In this document: piece after piece, positions 7,914-16,148 of the stretch
Layout of the letters: every line of letters begins with the position of its first letter
Position numbering within the stretch: position 1 is the first letter of the stretch
Source of the DNA: CAYNEI01 sp964396185
GTDB taxonomy: Archaea; Thermoplasmatota; SW-10-69-26
DNA length: 64,000 bases
Assembly (NCBI GenBank): GCA_964396185.1
Contig: CAYNEI010000012.1
Coordinates: 1 to 64,000, forward strand
Direction of reading: 5' to 3'
The notes under the pieces: generated by a model
Told to the model about the DNA's origin: nothing
The model's database searches: none
The model's input: the letters and a program-made list of their open reading frames with translations, nothing else
Position numbers and translations under genes: made by a program

Positions 7914-9353
7914 GTGGACGCCCTGCCCAAGGCCTTCCGCGACCACCTGCTCACCTTCCTCTCTGCAAGCCAGCTCGACCACCTGCTCGAGGGGGTCGAG
8001 ACCCGGCGCGCTGTGCGCGTCAACCCGCTCAAGACCACGCGGGCTGAGCTGACCCGGCGCCTGGAGGCCCTCGGCATGACCGTGGAGCCTGCCGGTTTCG
8101 TGGACGAGGTGCTCTGGCTCGACGACCCGCTCGAGAGGGCCATCGGGTCGATCTGGGAGCACCAGGCCGGCCACTTCTTCGCCCAGGATGCCGCCTCGGC
8201 CCTGCCGGTGGACGCCCTGGACCCCCAGCCCGGTGAGCGCGTGCTGGATCTGTGCGCGGCTCCCGGCTCCAAGGCCACCCATCTGGCCGAGCGCATGGGC
8301 GGGCAAGGGCTGCTGGTGGCCAACGACGTCAACCCGGGCCGGGTGAACAACCTCATCAGCAACCTGGACCAGGCCGGCGCGCTCAACGCGGTGGCCACCC
8401 AGGCTGACGGGTGCAGGATGCGATGGCCCATGGCCTTCGACAAGGTGCTCGTGGATGCGCCGTGCACGAACCTGGGCCACATGCACGCCAGCTGGACGCC
8501 GGTCAAACGATGGAGCAAGGCCAACCTCCGGCGCCTGGCCGGCATCCAACGCTCGCTGCTCCGATCAGCCTTCCACGCCTGCCGGGTCGGGGGTACGATC
8601 GTCTACTCCACGTGCACCATCGATCCCCGGGAGAACGAGGGCGCGGTGGCCTGGCTGCTGGACAACTTCCCCGTCGAGGCCCAAGCCTACCGGCCCGGCA
8701 TCGGGGAGCCTGGCTGGCTGGAGGCAAGGGGCAACGGGTTCCACGAGGGCGTGGCTGATGCGTTGCGCGTGGAGGCGGGAGCGGAGGGGACAGAGGGCTT
8801 CTTCGTGGCCAAGCTCACCAAGCTCGCCGACGACGATGCCTTCGACGGCAGCCGCCCGGGGCCCGGCGGTGAGACGGTCTACGAGAAGGCCGGGGACGAC
8901 ACGATCCCCGCCATCGCCAGCGCCTACGGGCTCGAGCACGCCTTGCTTGCGGGCATGGGCGCAGTGGAGACCCGCACGAAGCGGTTCGCCGTGCGCGGCC
9001 CCAGCATCGCCGAGGCCCTCTCGCTGGGCCCCAAGCGCGTGGGCGTCTACCTCTCCAAACGCGAAAGCATGGGCGACCGGCTCAGCTTCGATGCCACGAC
9101 GCTGCTCGGCCGAGGGGCCACGCGGACCATCGAGCTCGCCCCAGACGAGGCCCGCGTGTGGCTCTCCGGCCAGGCCATCCCGGCACCCGCCACAGCCCCG
9201 GCCGAGTGGAGCATCGTGACGTGCCTAGGCGAGCCCATCGGCTGCGCGCGGCCCTTCGGCGACGAGCTGCCCTGCTATGTGCCCAAGCAACAGCGCCTGC
9301 CCCCAGAGGAGGAGGCTGAGTTGATCGGGTTCCTGGCGGTGGAGGGTGGATAG
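7914..9353 (+). CDS. NOL1/NOP2/Sun-family RNA cytosine-C5 methyltransferase
   Basis: A 479-residue SAM-dependent RNA m5C methyltransferase. SAM motif I is LDLCAAPGSKATHLAE (about residue 106). Motif IV is DAPCTNLGHM, where Thr replaces the more common Ser after Cys. The catalytic-Cys motif VI is YSTCTIDPRENE (about 230). The C-terminal 150 residues form an RsmF/PUA-like RNA-binding extension (PKRVGVYLSKRESMGDRL, LGEPIGCARPFGDEL). The start is GTG 7914, with a TTTAATA box at 7885-7892, so it is likely leaderless. It modifies rRNA or tRNA; the site cannot be told from sequence. Confidence 0.88.
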   Translation: MDALPKAFRDHLLTFLSASQLDHLLEGVETRRAVRVNPLKTTRAELTRRLEALGMTVEPAGFVDEVLWLDDPLERAIGSIWEHQAGHFFAQDAASALPVDALDPQPGERVLDLCAAPGSKATHLAERMGGQGLLVANDVNPGRVNNLISNLDQAGALNAVATQADGCRMRWPMAFDKVLVDAPCTNLGHMHASWTPVKRWSKANLRRLAGIQRSLLRSAFHACRVGGTIVYSTCTIDPRENEGAVAWLLDNFPVEAQAYRPGIGEPGWLEARGNGFHEGVADALRVEAGAEGTEGFFVAKLTKLADDDAFDGSRPGPGGETVYEKAGDDTIPAIASAYGLEHALLAGMGAVETRTKRFAVRGPSIAEALSLGPKRVGVYLSKRESMGDRLSFDATTLLGRGATRTIELAPDEARVWLSGQAIPAPATAPAEWSIVTCLGEPIGCARPFGDELPCYVPKQQRLPPEEEAELIGFLAVEGG

Positions 9354-9441
9354 ATGAGCTGGATGCGCGGGCCGCGAACGGGGTCGGTTGAACCGGAACG
9401 ACGCCCGAGCCCGAGTTGATCTTGAGGTAGGCCGTGACCCT

Positions 9442-9693
9442 CTACAGGGACTCCATGACGTCGCGCGGTACTGTCCACCGCTGGAGCTCGCGTATGGCGT
9501 GTCTGAGGCTCGAGATCAAGTGTTCCCGGTACACCTCGTCCTCTGGGTTCGCGGCCTCGAAGTTGCCTGCTTCGAGTTCCTCGGCGAGCATCTCGAGGAG
9601 CTCCTGGCAGTTGACCGTAAGGCTGTCCAGGGTGGCCCAATACACGTGTTCTCGGACTTGCTGGACGTCGTCACTCAGTTCTTTCGCGCACAT
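9442..9693 (-). CDS. small acidic helical protein
   Basis: An 83-residue, highly charged, Glu- and Leu-rich protein that should be mostly alpha-helical (CQELLEMLAEELEAGNFEAA, RHAIRELQRWTVPRDVMESL). No motif recognised. It lies 86 bp downstream of the orphan antitoxin 9780-10031 on the same strand, in the place where a toxin gene would be expected, but it shows no PIN, NTase or RelE signature. Overlapping frames exist on the other strand, so its reality is likely but not certain. Confidence 0.5.
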   Translation of the reverse strand: MCAKELSDDVQQVREHVYWATLDSLTVNCQELLEMLAEELEAGNFEAANPEDEVYREHLISSLRHAIRELQRWTVPRDVMESL

Positions 9694-9779
9694 GGTCCCG
9701 GCTCGTTAGACCCCGAGGAAGCCGTGGGACACCACAAGGGTTTCGGCCCGTCTTGCTGGAGAGGATCCCACCGCGACCA

Positions 9780-10031
9780 TCAGGAAGCTTCGTCATCCCG
9801 TGGGTCCGGCTCGAGGAGCTCCTTCATACTGCGATGGTCGGCCGCATCCATCTTGGCCCGGATGGTTTCGAGGTCGAGGTCCTCACGCGGACCGCTGAGC
9901 TCCTCGAGCGCTGCGAGGTTCCGGCGGCTGCTGGCCAGGAGTTGAACGACGTCGCTGTAGGACTCACCCTCCGATTTGAGGGCGGTCAGCATGCGGTAAG
10001 CACCCTCGCTCAAGTCGATACGGTGCGCCAT
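9780..10031 (-). CDS. VapB/DUF217-type antitoxin, apparently without its toxin
   Basis: An 83-residue protein starting at ATG 10031. The N-terminus (MAHRIDLSEGAYRMLTALK) and SEGESYSDVVQLL match DUF217/VapB antitoxins, whose short N-terminal strand and helices bind DNA and whose tail holds a PIN toxin. The stop codon overlaps an ATG at 9780 (TGATG), the usual start of a coupled vapC. That frame closes after 24 codons (MVAVGSSPARR), so the toxin seems lost or replaced by the helical protein at 9442-9693. Confidence 0.68.
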   Translation of the reverse strand: MAHRIDLSEGAYRMLTALKSEGESYSDVVQLLASSRRNLAALEELSGPREDLDLETIRAKMDAADHRSMKELLEPDPRDDEAS

Positions 10032-10083
10032 GGTGCCACGGACGCGGTCGAGGGATTTGAGGGCATCGGGAGCGGGTGAGGGC

Positions 10084-11583
10084 TTAGGGCACCGTACCCC
10101 GCACCTCATCGACCACGTCCTCCACGATGGGAGCCTCGAGATCGAAAGCGACCGTGGCCATGCTGTTCTTGGGTGAGTCCTGGGGGAACCACGTCGCCGG
10201 GCCCCCGGTGAGCACGCGATCGTCGGCGCCGAAGCTGTCGAAGCTCTGGCCTGTGACGAAGAGCTGGGAGCCGTCGGGCGCGATGGCGCCGTCCCAGGCC
10301 ACGTCGAAGTCGCCTCCGGGGCCGTCGTAGACGTTGTACCATCGCTCCTGGCCGGTGGCCGCATCGTAGCCGATCACACCGTAGTCCAAGCCACCCAGGG
10401 CATCCGAGCGCGGGATCGTAGCGACCGTGTAGGCCATGGAGCCATCCGGGGAGAGCGCCAGCGCCCGGCCGGTCTCCCAGCCGGAGGTGCTCCAGCCACT
10501 CTCCCGAGCATCCGCCCAGAGCTTCTCGCCGGTCTCGGCGTCGTGGGCCATGGTGAGCACGGAGTCCTCGGCCATGCCTGCGGTGAACACGCGCTGGCCG
10601 GCTGGGTCGACGACCACCTGGATCCCCAGGTCCCGCGCGACGTCGTGGTGGCCGGTCCACACGAGCTCCCCCGTGGCCGCGTCCAGCCGGTGTGTCGCGG
10701 CATCGGAGAAGGCGCCTGGACCCATGGTCCAGCCGGTCACGTAGACCCCGGTGCCGTCGGGTCCGAGGGCAAGGCCGAGCACGATCTCCAACGCTTCGCG
10801 CTCGTGGCTCCAAAGCTCGTCGCCCGTGGTGAGATCCAGAGCGTGCACGGAGGCCGTCGGGAAGGCGCCGGCCCCGCCGGTCATGGCCGTCAGGAAGAGC
10901 GTCTCACCGTCCTCGTCAAGGGCGGCATCCAGGCCCATGCCTCCAGGGGTTCCCACCGTTGCCTCGACCACGGGGTCCCCCGTGTCGGTCGCGAAGCAGG
11001 CCACCCTGGCATCCCCGGCGAACTCGGCCGCGGCATCAGTGCCCACCGCACAGACAGCATCGAGGCTAGGTGCCGGGAGCAGCGTGTGCACCCCGACCAG
11101 GCTCTCATCGGTGAGCAGGCTGGGGCCGGCTGGATCAGAGGGGACCCAGGTGAACAAGTGCCCGGCGCCCTCGGTGGTGCGGGTGGCCAGGTAGAGGGTC
11201 TGGCCATCCGCCGCGAAGGCAAGCGAGCCAGCGATGTGGCCATCCAGCGAGATGGCGGGCTGGCGGGCTTGCTCACCCGTGACCGGATCGAGGGCGTAGA
11301 CGAGCGCCTGTGAGCCTTCGGGGGCTTGGGCTTGCGCGAGCACGTAGACTTGGCTCCCATCGGGGGCGACGATGACCTGCTTGCCGACATCGTTGATCCC
11401 TCTCAGCGTGGAGCGGGCGGCCCACTCGATGCACCCTTGCTCTGGCCCATCCACGTCATCACAGGCGCCGCTGGTGCCTAGGGTACCATCGTCGAGCAGG
11501 ATGGTGCCTGTGACGGCTGGGAGAGTCAAGAGCGTGGCAGCGGCCAGGATGGCCAGGGTTCGGGTACAGGGGATCGCCTCCAT
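10084..11583 (-). CDS. secreted PQQ/WD-like beta-propeller protein
   Basis: A 499-residue exported protein. After the signal peptide (TLAILAAATLLTLPAVTG) come about seven blade-like repeats with the pattern DPVTGEQ, DLTTGDELWSHE, DAATGELVWTGH, DAETGEKLWADA and DAATGQERWYN, alternating with SPDGSMAYTVA-type strands. This is the quinoprotein/PQQ-like beta-propeller arrangement. No PQQ-ligand set or enzyme residues are evident, so an extracellular binding or scaffolding role is more likely than dehydrogenase activity. Start at ATG 11583. Confidence 0.8.
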   Translation of the reverse strand: MEAIPCTRTLAILAAATLLTLPAVTGTILLDDGTLGTSGACDDVDGPEQGCIEWAARSTLRGINDVGKQVIVAPDGSQVYVLAQAQAPEGSQALVYALDPVTGEQARQPAISLDGHIAGSLAFAADGQTLYLATRTTEGAGHLFTWVPSDPAGPSLLTDESLVGVHTLLPAPSLDAVCAVGTDAAAEFAGDARVACFATDTGDPVVEATVGTPGGMGLDAALDEDGETLFLTAMTGGAGAFPTASVHALDLTTGDELWSHEREALEIVLGLALGPDGTGVYVTGWTMGPGAFSDAATHRLDAATGELVWTGHHDVARDLGIQVVVDPAGQRVFTAGMAEDSVLTMAHDAETGEKLWADARESGWSTSGWETGRALALSPDGSMAYTVATIPRSDALGGLDYGVIGYDAATGQERWYNVYDGPGGDFDVAWDGAIAPDGSQLFVTGQSFDSFGADDRVLTGGPATWFPQDSPKNSMATVAFDLEAPIVEDVVDEVRGTVP

Positions 11584-11815
11584 GCGGTCGCCTCAAGCCT
11601 GGGAGGCGGTCCCAGCGTATCATCCTTCTGGCGAATCGCATCAAGGTGACTGATGAAGCTCGGCGGTCTGGGGGCAGGCGATCTCGATCAGGGAACGCGG
11701 GGGAGCACGGGGGAGCGCGGCTCATCATGGAACCTAGTAGGAACGTTGGATGGTTCAACAGCCTGACGAGGGAGGCTATATGTGCACGGGGTGAACCAGG
11801 GGTTGGAGACCGGAT

Positions 11816-11962
11816 ATGACCCGACTCGTGTGCCATGTTTGCGAAACCGTGCTCGCCACCCGCGTTCCTGCGCTGGAAGCGAGCCACATCGAGACCACCA
11901 CTTGCTGGCGTTGCCGCTTCCACGCGGCTCTCCCCGCTAGCCCAGCCGTGTCTGCGGTCTGA
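11816..11962 (+). CDS. 48-residue CxxC zinc-ribbon miniprotein
   Basis: A short frame from ATG 11816 to TGA 11960-11962 encoding a 48-residue protein with two CxxC knuckles (LVCHVCET near residue 6 and TCWRCRFH near 31). This is the layout of a zinc ribbon. A CTATATG box lies at 11776-11782. It sits alone in a 554-base interval between divergent genes, and nothing else in that interval looks coding. Similar tiny CxxC proteins appear at 17707 and 31913. Function unknown; protein interaction or nucleic-acid binding is plausible. Confidence 0.55.
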   Translation: MTRLVCHVCETVLATRVPALEASHIETTTCWRCRFHAALPASPAVSAV

Positions 11963-12137
11963 GAGGGTGTGAGATCGATGCCGCGCGTCCCGACGACCAC
12001 CGTCGCCTCCTTCCTACCTCCACACGGAGCAACGCGCGGGGCCAGCGGATCGGGAACAGCGGTCTCTGAGAAGTGACGGGGCACGGGGTTGGCCCAGACC
12101 GCCCAGCAAGGAGGTCCATGGGCCGCCCCGGCCTTGC

Positions 12138-12803
12138 TCACGCCACGTCCAACGGCTCGCCGGCCAGCAGCTTGTCGAGCCAGTCGACGAAGCGACCATC
12201 TAGCCTCCAGTGGGCCTTGCCGTAGAGGTAGCCAAGGTCCAGGTGCTCCTCCATCACGGACGCCATGGCCAGGGCGCGAGCCCAGTCCCGCTGGTGGCGG
12301 GTGTCCACCCCGCTCTCCAGGTAGTCGAAGAGCAGATCCTCGGGACCCACCAGGATCACAGGCTCCAGGCCCTGGCCTTCCCAAGGCTCGCGCTCGATGC
12401 GGACCAGGTGGTCCCGGCTGATGTCCGGGTCCAGACGATCGCCCACCAGGTCGATGGCGAAGGGGACCTGGGGATGGCGCAAGGCACCACCCGCACCGAT
12501 CACCTCGAAGCCAGCCTCCACGAGCCGCTCCACGGAGGCCTGGCGCGCCGAGCTGCCCAGCGGGTAGAGGGCGATGGTGTCGATGTCCCGGCTCTCCTCC
12601 CAGCCAGCCGGCAGCTCCTCGGAGGTCCCGAAGGTACCGCTGACGTAGGTGTCCACCGCGGTGCCACCCACCACGACCAACTGGGTCCCCACTGGGCTGA
12701 CCAGCGTCTGGGCCAGCGAGGCCAGGGTGAGCCTGGCCGCCAGGCCATCTGCCACGGCCAGGTCACGGATCTCCTGGATGCACGCCTCGACATCCAAGCT
12801 CAC
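12138..12803 (-). CDS. nucleotidyltransferase-fold toxin of a TA-like pair
   Basis: A 221-residue protein. I use GTG 12803, which overlaps the upstream stop as GTGA, rather than a longer frame. It shows VVVGGTAVDTYVSG followed by SRDIDTIALY, the G-G and D-x-D nucleotidyltransferase signature of AbiEii/MNT-like toxins, and a C-terminal helical region (ARALAMASVMEEHLDLGYLY). It is coupled to the RHH-like gene 12800-13192. The Asp pair looks intact. Target unknown. Confidence 0.72.
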   Translation of the reverse strand: MSLDVEACIQEIRDLAVADGLAARLTLASLAQTLVSPVGTQLVVVGGTAVDTYVSGTFGTSEELPAGWEESRDIDTIALYPLGSSARQASVERLVEAGFEVIGAGGALRHPQVPFAIDLVGDRLDPDISRDHLVRIEREPWEGQGLEPVILVGPEDLLFDYLESGVDTRHQRDWARALAMASVMEEHLDLGYLYGKAHWRLDGRFVDWLDKLLAGEPLDVA

Positions 12804-13192
12804 AAGCCAGCCTCCCCGGAGCGCTGCCACGTGAAGCCGCCCAGCGAGGGGGACGCCCGGCGGGGGCTTGCCAGCGCCATGGACCGGGTGGCTGGATCGT
12901 AGGATCGCAAGCCCTCCGCCGAGAGCAGCTGACACCACGCCCGAGCCGTCTCAGCCAGCGCGACCTGCTCGTCGGGATCCAAGCGCACGCTTCGGTGACC
13001 CATCCGGCGCAGCCGAGCCACCTGGGCCCGGGCGCGCGCCCGGCGCTCGTCACCGGCCTGGAGGCGCCCCAGCTCGCCGGGCCCCCCCGCCTGCTTGAGC
13101 GCTCGCTCGATGGTGCGGGCCAGCGGGACCCCAGGCGGTGTGGCCTCATGGAGCTGGGCCAGGAGATCGGGGGGGACGCGCACAGACGACAT
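12800..13192 (-). CDS. RHH-like antitoxin partner of NTase toxin
   Basis: A 130-residue protein from ATG 13192 (MSSVRVPPDLLAQLHEATPP). The first 45 residues look like a ribbon-helix-helix or short helical DNA-binding unit. The rest is Arg-rich and helical (ARARAQVARLRRMGHRSVRL), ending in a variable tail. It is the upstream, overlapping partner of the nucleotidyltransferase at 12138-12803. Its promoter faces that of a second TA pair starting at 13273, and a TATATA box at 13215-13222 fits a leaderless start. Antitoxin role inferred from context. Confidence 0.65.
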   Translation of the reverse strand: MSSVRVPPDLLAQLHEATPPGVPLARTIERALKQAGGPGELGRLQAGDERRARARAQVARLRRMGHRSVRLDPDEQVALAETARAWCQLLSAEGLRSYDPATRSMALASPRRASPSLGGFTWQRSGEAGL

Positions 13193-13208
13193 GAAGTATA
13201 AGAGCGCA

Positions 13209-13272
13209 TGCATTGATATATAGGTGCTCCGCCACGCCAAGTATTTATACGTTCGAGTACGGACGTATACGC
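13209..13272. promoter_or_regulatory. divergent TA promoters with operator palindrome
   Basis: An 80-bp AT-rich divergent region. A GATATATA box (13215-13222) serves the minus-strand pair, and a GTATTTATA box (13241-13249) serves the plus-strand pair. Each lies about 25-30 nt from its start codon. A perfect inverted repeat, TATACGT (13246-13252) and ACGTATA (13263-13269), straddles the presumed plus-strand transcription start and is a good operator candidate for the RHH antitoxin. Confidence 0.65.
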
Positions 13273-13581
13273 ATGGGTGAGATCGTCTCGGCACGCTTGC
13301 CGGAGAAGCTTGTTGAGGACCTGGATGCTCTCGCGGCATCCATGGAGAAGAGCCGATCGGAGACCCTCCGCAAGGTCCTCGAGCGTGGCCTGGCTGCCGA
13401 GCGCCTCGAGGCGAGCCTCGAAGCCTACCGCAAGGGAGAGATCTCGATCGGTCGAGCCGCCGCGATCTCCGGGCGACCGATCACGGTCTTCCTCGAGGAG
13501 CTGCGACGCGCTGGGATCCTGCTCAACTACACCACCGAGGACCTGGAGGAGGACCTGGCTTGGGTCGAGGACCAGCGGTGA
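13273..13581 (+). CDS. UPF0175-like RHH antitoxin
   Basis: A 102-residue protein starting at ATG 13273 (MGEIVSARLPEKLVEDLDAL). The N-terminal 40 residues are a ribbon-helix-helix (SRSETLRKVLERGLAAE). The C-terminal part, ISIGRAAAISGRPITVFLEE, matches the UPF0175 core found in antitoxins paired with DUF3368 PIN toxins. It overlaps the next gene by 4 bp (GTGA). The palindrome at 13246-13269 is its probable operator. An in-frame upstream ATG at 13213 lies inside the promoter and is rejected. Confidence 0.8.
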   Translation: MGEIVSARLPEKLVEDLDALAASMEKSRSETLRKVLERGLAAERLEASLEAYRKGEISIGRAAAISGRPITVFLEELRRAGILLNYTTEDLEEDLAWVEDQR

Positions 13582-14081
13582 TCGACAGCTCGCCGCTCAT
13601 CCTGCTCTCCAAGGCGGGCGCGCTGGACCTCCCGGCCGCGCTCTTCGAGGAGGTGGTCGTCCCGGAGGCCGTGCGGGCCGAGGTCGTGGAGGGTGCGCCG
13701 GACGCCATGGACGCCCAGGCGGTGGACGAGGCGATCCAGGCTGGCAGGCTCCAGCTGGCGAGCCCGCCGGCACCGGCCAGGGAACGGATCGAACAACGCT
13801 ACCCCAACCTGGGCCCAGGCGAGAGGGGATGCCTGGCCCTGGCCCCCTCAACCGACGGCGCGGTCGCCGTCGCGGACGATGCCCAGGCCCGCCGGGCAGC
13901 AAGGATCGAGGGGGTCGAGGTGATCGGTTGCCTGGCGATCGTGGCGCTGGCGTACCGCCAGGGCGCGGTCAGCTCCAAGAGCGAACTCGCGGGCGTGCTC
14001 ACTGATCTGCTGCGCTCGGGCCTCTGGGTCTCCCCTGAGCTCGTCGAGACCTTCTGGACCCGCTTGGGCGGCCGCCCCTAA
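13578..14081 (+). CDS. DUF3368-type PIN-domain toxin
   Basis: A 167-residue protein from GTG 13578. VIDSSPLILLSKAGAL at the N-terminus gives the first PIN Asp. VVVPEAVRAEVVEG supplies the conserved Glu region, and AVADDAQARRAARIEG the later acidic residues. IGCLAIVALAYRQGAV matches the DUF3368 C-terminal helix. PIN toxins of this group are Mg-dependent RNases held inactive by UPF0175 antitoxins, here encoded directly upstream with overlapping codons. Acidic residues appear complete. Confidence 0.8.
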   Translation: MIDSSPLILLSKAGALDLPAALFEEVVVPEAVRAEVVEGAPDAMDAQAVDEAIQAGRLQLASPPAPARERIEQRYPNLGPGERGCLALAPSTDGAVAVADDAQARRAARIEGVEVIGCLAIVALAYRQGAVSSKSELAGVLTDLLRSGLWVSPELVETFWTRLGGRP

Positions 14082-14117
14082 CCCCTTACCGCAGGTGCGC
14101 CACAGGCGCGCCCGCGT

Positions 14118-15992
14118 CTAGGCGTCCTTGTAGAGCGCCTTGATCCGCTTGGCGTAGTTGTCCTCGACCACGCGTCGCTTGACCTTCATGGTGGGCGTGA
14201 GCTCCTCGCCCACCTCGAACGGCTTGTCGAGCACGTCGAAGCGCTTGATCTGCTCGTAGCGGGCCAGCTCCTCGTTGGCGTCCTCGACGGCCTGCTCGAA
14301 CATGGTCTGGATGTCGTCGCGGGCCACGAGCTCGCTGACGTCCCGGAAGGTGACGTCGTTCTTCTTGGCCCAGGCCTCCAGCTCCTCCTGGTTCGGGCTG
14401 ATCAGTGCTGAGACGTACTTGCGCTTCTCGCCGATGATCAGCGCCTGGTCCACGATGGCGTTGCGCTTGAGGAGGTTGTCGAGGTGCGCGGGAGCGATGT
14501 ACTTGCCATACGCGGTCTTGAAGAGCTCCTTCTTGCGGTCGGTGATGTAGAGGAAGCCGTCGCTGTCCAGCTTGCCCACATCTCCCGTGTGCATCCAGCC
14601 GTCCTCGTCCAGGGCCTCGGCGGTGGCTTCGGGTTTCTCCCAGTAGCCCTGCATGACGTTGGGTCCGCGCACGAGGATCTCGCCCTCGTCGGGCTGGCCA
14701 TCCCAGCCCTCGGTGTCGATCTTCACCTCGATGTCCGCGATGGTCTTGCCTACGGCCCCGACCTTGTAGCGGCCGGGCCCGCTCACGGAGACCACGGGGC
14801 TGAGCTCGGTCATCCCGTAGCCCTCGTAGACCGGCATGCCCAGCGCGCCGAAGAGGCGAGCGACCTCGGGGTCTAGCGCCGCGGCACCCGAGGCGGCGTA
14901 GCGGACGTTCTCCAGGCCGATCTTGGCCCGGACCTTGCCGAGCACGAGCTTGTCGGCCAGTGAGAGCTTCATCGCCAGCAGCCCGCTTGGCTTGCGTCCG
15001 GCGAGCTCTGCCTCGAACGCTTGCTTGCCGACGTCCAGGCTCCAGTTGGCCAGGGTGGCCTTGAAGCCCTCTGCGGCAGCCAGGGCACCGCGGATGCCCT
15101 CGCCCATCTTCTCGTAGAGGCGCGGGACGGCCAGCAGGAGCTGGGGTCGGCACTCCTTGAGGTTCTCGCCGACGGTCTCCATGGACTCGGCGAACCAGAC
15201 CTCGCCCCCCACGGAGTAGGGGATGTAGTGGCCGGCGGTGCGCTCGAAGCTGTGGGAGAGCGGCAGGAAGGAGAGGTAGCGCTCGCCGGGGTGGAGCTCG
15301 ATGATCTCGCAGCTGGCATGCACGTTGGAGGTGAGGTTGGCGTGGCTGAGCATGACGCCCTTGGGGTTCCCGGTGGTGCCGGAGGTGTAGATCAGCGTGG
15401 CCAGATCAGAGCCATCCAAACCCTTCCACCGGCGCTCGTAGCTCTCCGTGGCCGACTCCTCGTCCCGGAGGACCTGCTTGCCGCGCTCGTAGAGCGCCTG
15501 CATGCTGATCAGCTCGGTGAGGTTGCCGGGCAGCTTCTTGGGTAGCTCGGCCTCCTCGAGCGCGTGCTCATCGAAGACGACCACGGTCTTGAGCGTGGGG
15601 GCGTCCTTGGCGGCGGTCACCACGCGCTCGAGCAGCTCTCCTCCCGCCACGAAGCAGATCTCGGCACCAGCATCCTCGAGGATGTAGGCGACCTGGTCGG
15701 GCAGCAGCGTGTCGTAGATGGGCGCCAGGGCGGCCCCGGCGTGCAGCGTGGCCAGATCGCTGATGGCCCACTCGGGACGGTTGCCCGAGAGGATGCCCAG
15801 GCGATCGCCTTTCTCCACGCCGAGGTCGTGGAGGCCAAGCGAGGCCTGCTTGACCAGCTCGCCCATCTGGGCGTAGGTGATCGCGTGCCAGTGGTCCTCG
15901 TGCTTGTAGCGCATGGCCACGCGGGGACCGTGCTCATGTACCGTACGTTGGAAGAGGTCGGTGAGAGTGTTCGGAGGCATCGGGAACCGCAT
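14118..15992 (-). CDS. AMP-forming long-chain acyl-CoA synthetase
   Basis: A 624-residue AMP-dependent ligase. The P-loop-like motif YTSGTTGNPKGVMLSH (about 203-218), the YEGYGMTELSPVVSVS block and DGWMHTGDVGKLDSDGFLYI with the ITDRKKELFKTAYGKYIAP hinge are all present, ending with the catalytic-Lys region. These are the long-chain fatty acyl-CoA synthetase motifs (FadD/ACSL group): fatty acid + ATP + CoA gives acyl-CoA + AMP + PPi. With the AidB-like gene at the window edge, this suggests fatty acid use. ATG 15980 is an alternative start. Confidence 0.9.
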   Translation of the reverse strand: MRFPMPPNTLTDLFQRTVHEHGPRVAMRYKHEDHWHAITYAQMGELVKQASLGLHDLGVEKGDRLGILSGNRPEWAISDLATLHAGAALAPIYDTLLPDQVAYILEDAGAEICFVAGGELLERVVTAAKDAPTLKTVVVFDEHALEEAELPKKLPGNLTELISMQALYERGKQVLRDEESATESYERRWKGLDGSDLATLIYTSGTTGNPKGVMLSHANLTSNVHASCEIIELHPGERYLSFLPLSHSFERTAGHYIPYSVGGEVWFAESMETVGENLKECRPQLLLAVPRLYEKMGEGIRGALAAAEGFKATLANWSLDVGKQAFEAELAGRKPSGLLAMKLSLADKLVLGKVRAKIGLENVRYAASGAAALDPEVARLFGALGMPVYEGYGMTELSPVVSVSGPGRYKVGAVGKTIADIEVKIDTEGWDGQPDEGEILVRGPNVMQGYWEKPEATAEALDEDGWMHTGDVGKLDSDGFLYITDRKKELFKTAYGKYIAPAHLDNLLKRNAIVDQALIIGEKRKYVSALISPNQEELEAWAKKNDVTFRDVSELVARDDIQTMFEQAVEDANEELARYEQIKRFDVLDKPFEVGEELTPTMKVKRRVVEDNYAKRIKALYKDA

Positions 15993-16148
15993 GGGACAGA
16001 GGGGCAGGGGCAGATAACGTTGTTTCGACTACGCTGGGGGGTAGAAATGTGTCCTGGGGGCGGTGTCTGGGACGACCGAAGTTCGATAAAGACCCTTATC
16101 TTGTAGTATAGGAAACATTATGTTATTGAATAATCTCCCCTATTTAGT

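Noticed and set aside
13213..13272. upstream ATG for the UPF0175-like antitoxin
   Set aside because: It would start within the promoter and operator region; ATG 13273 gives the standard RHH N-terminus.
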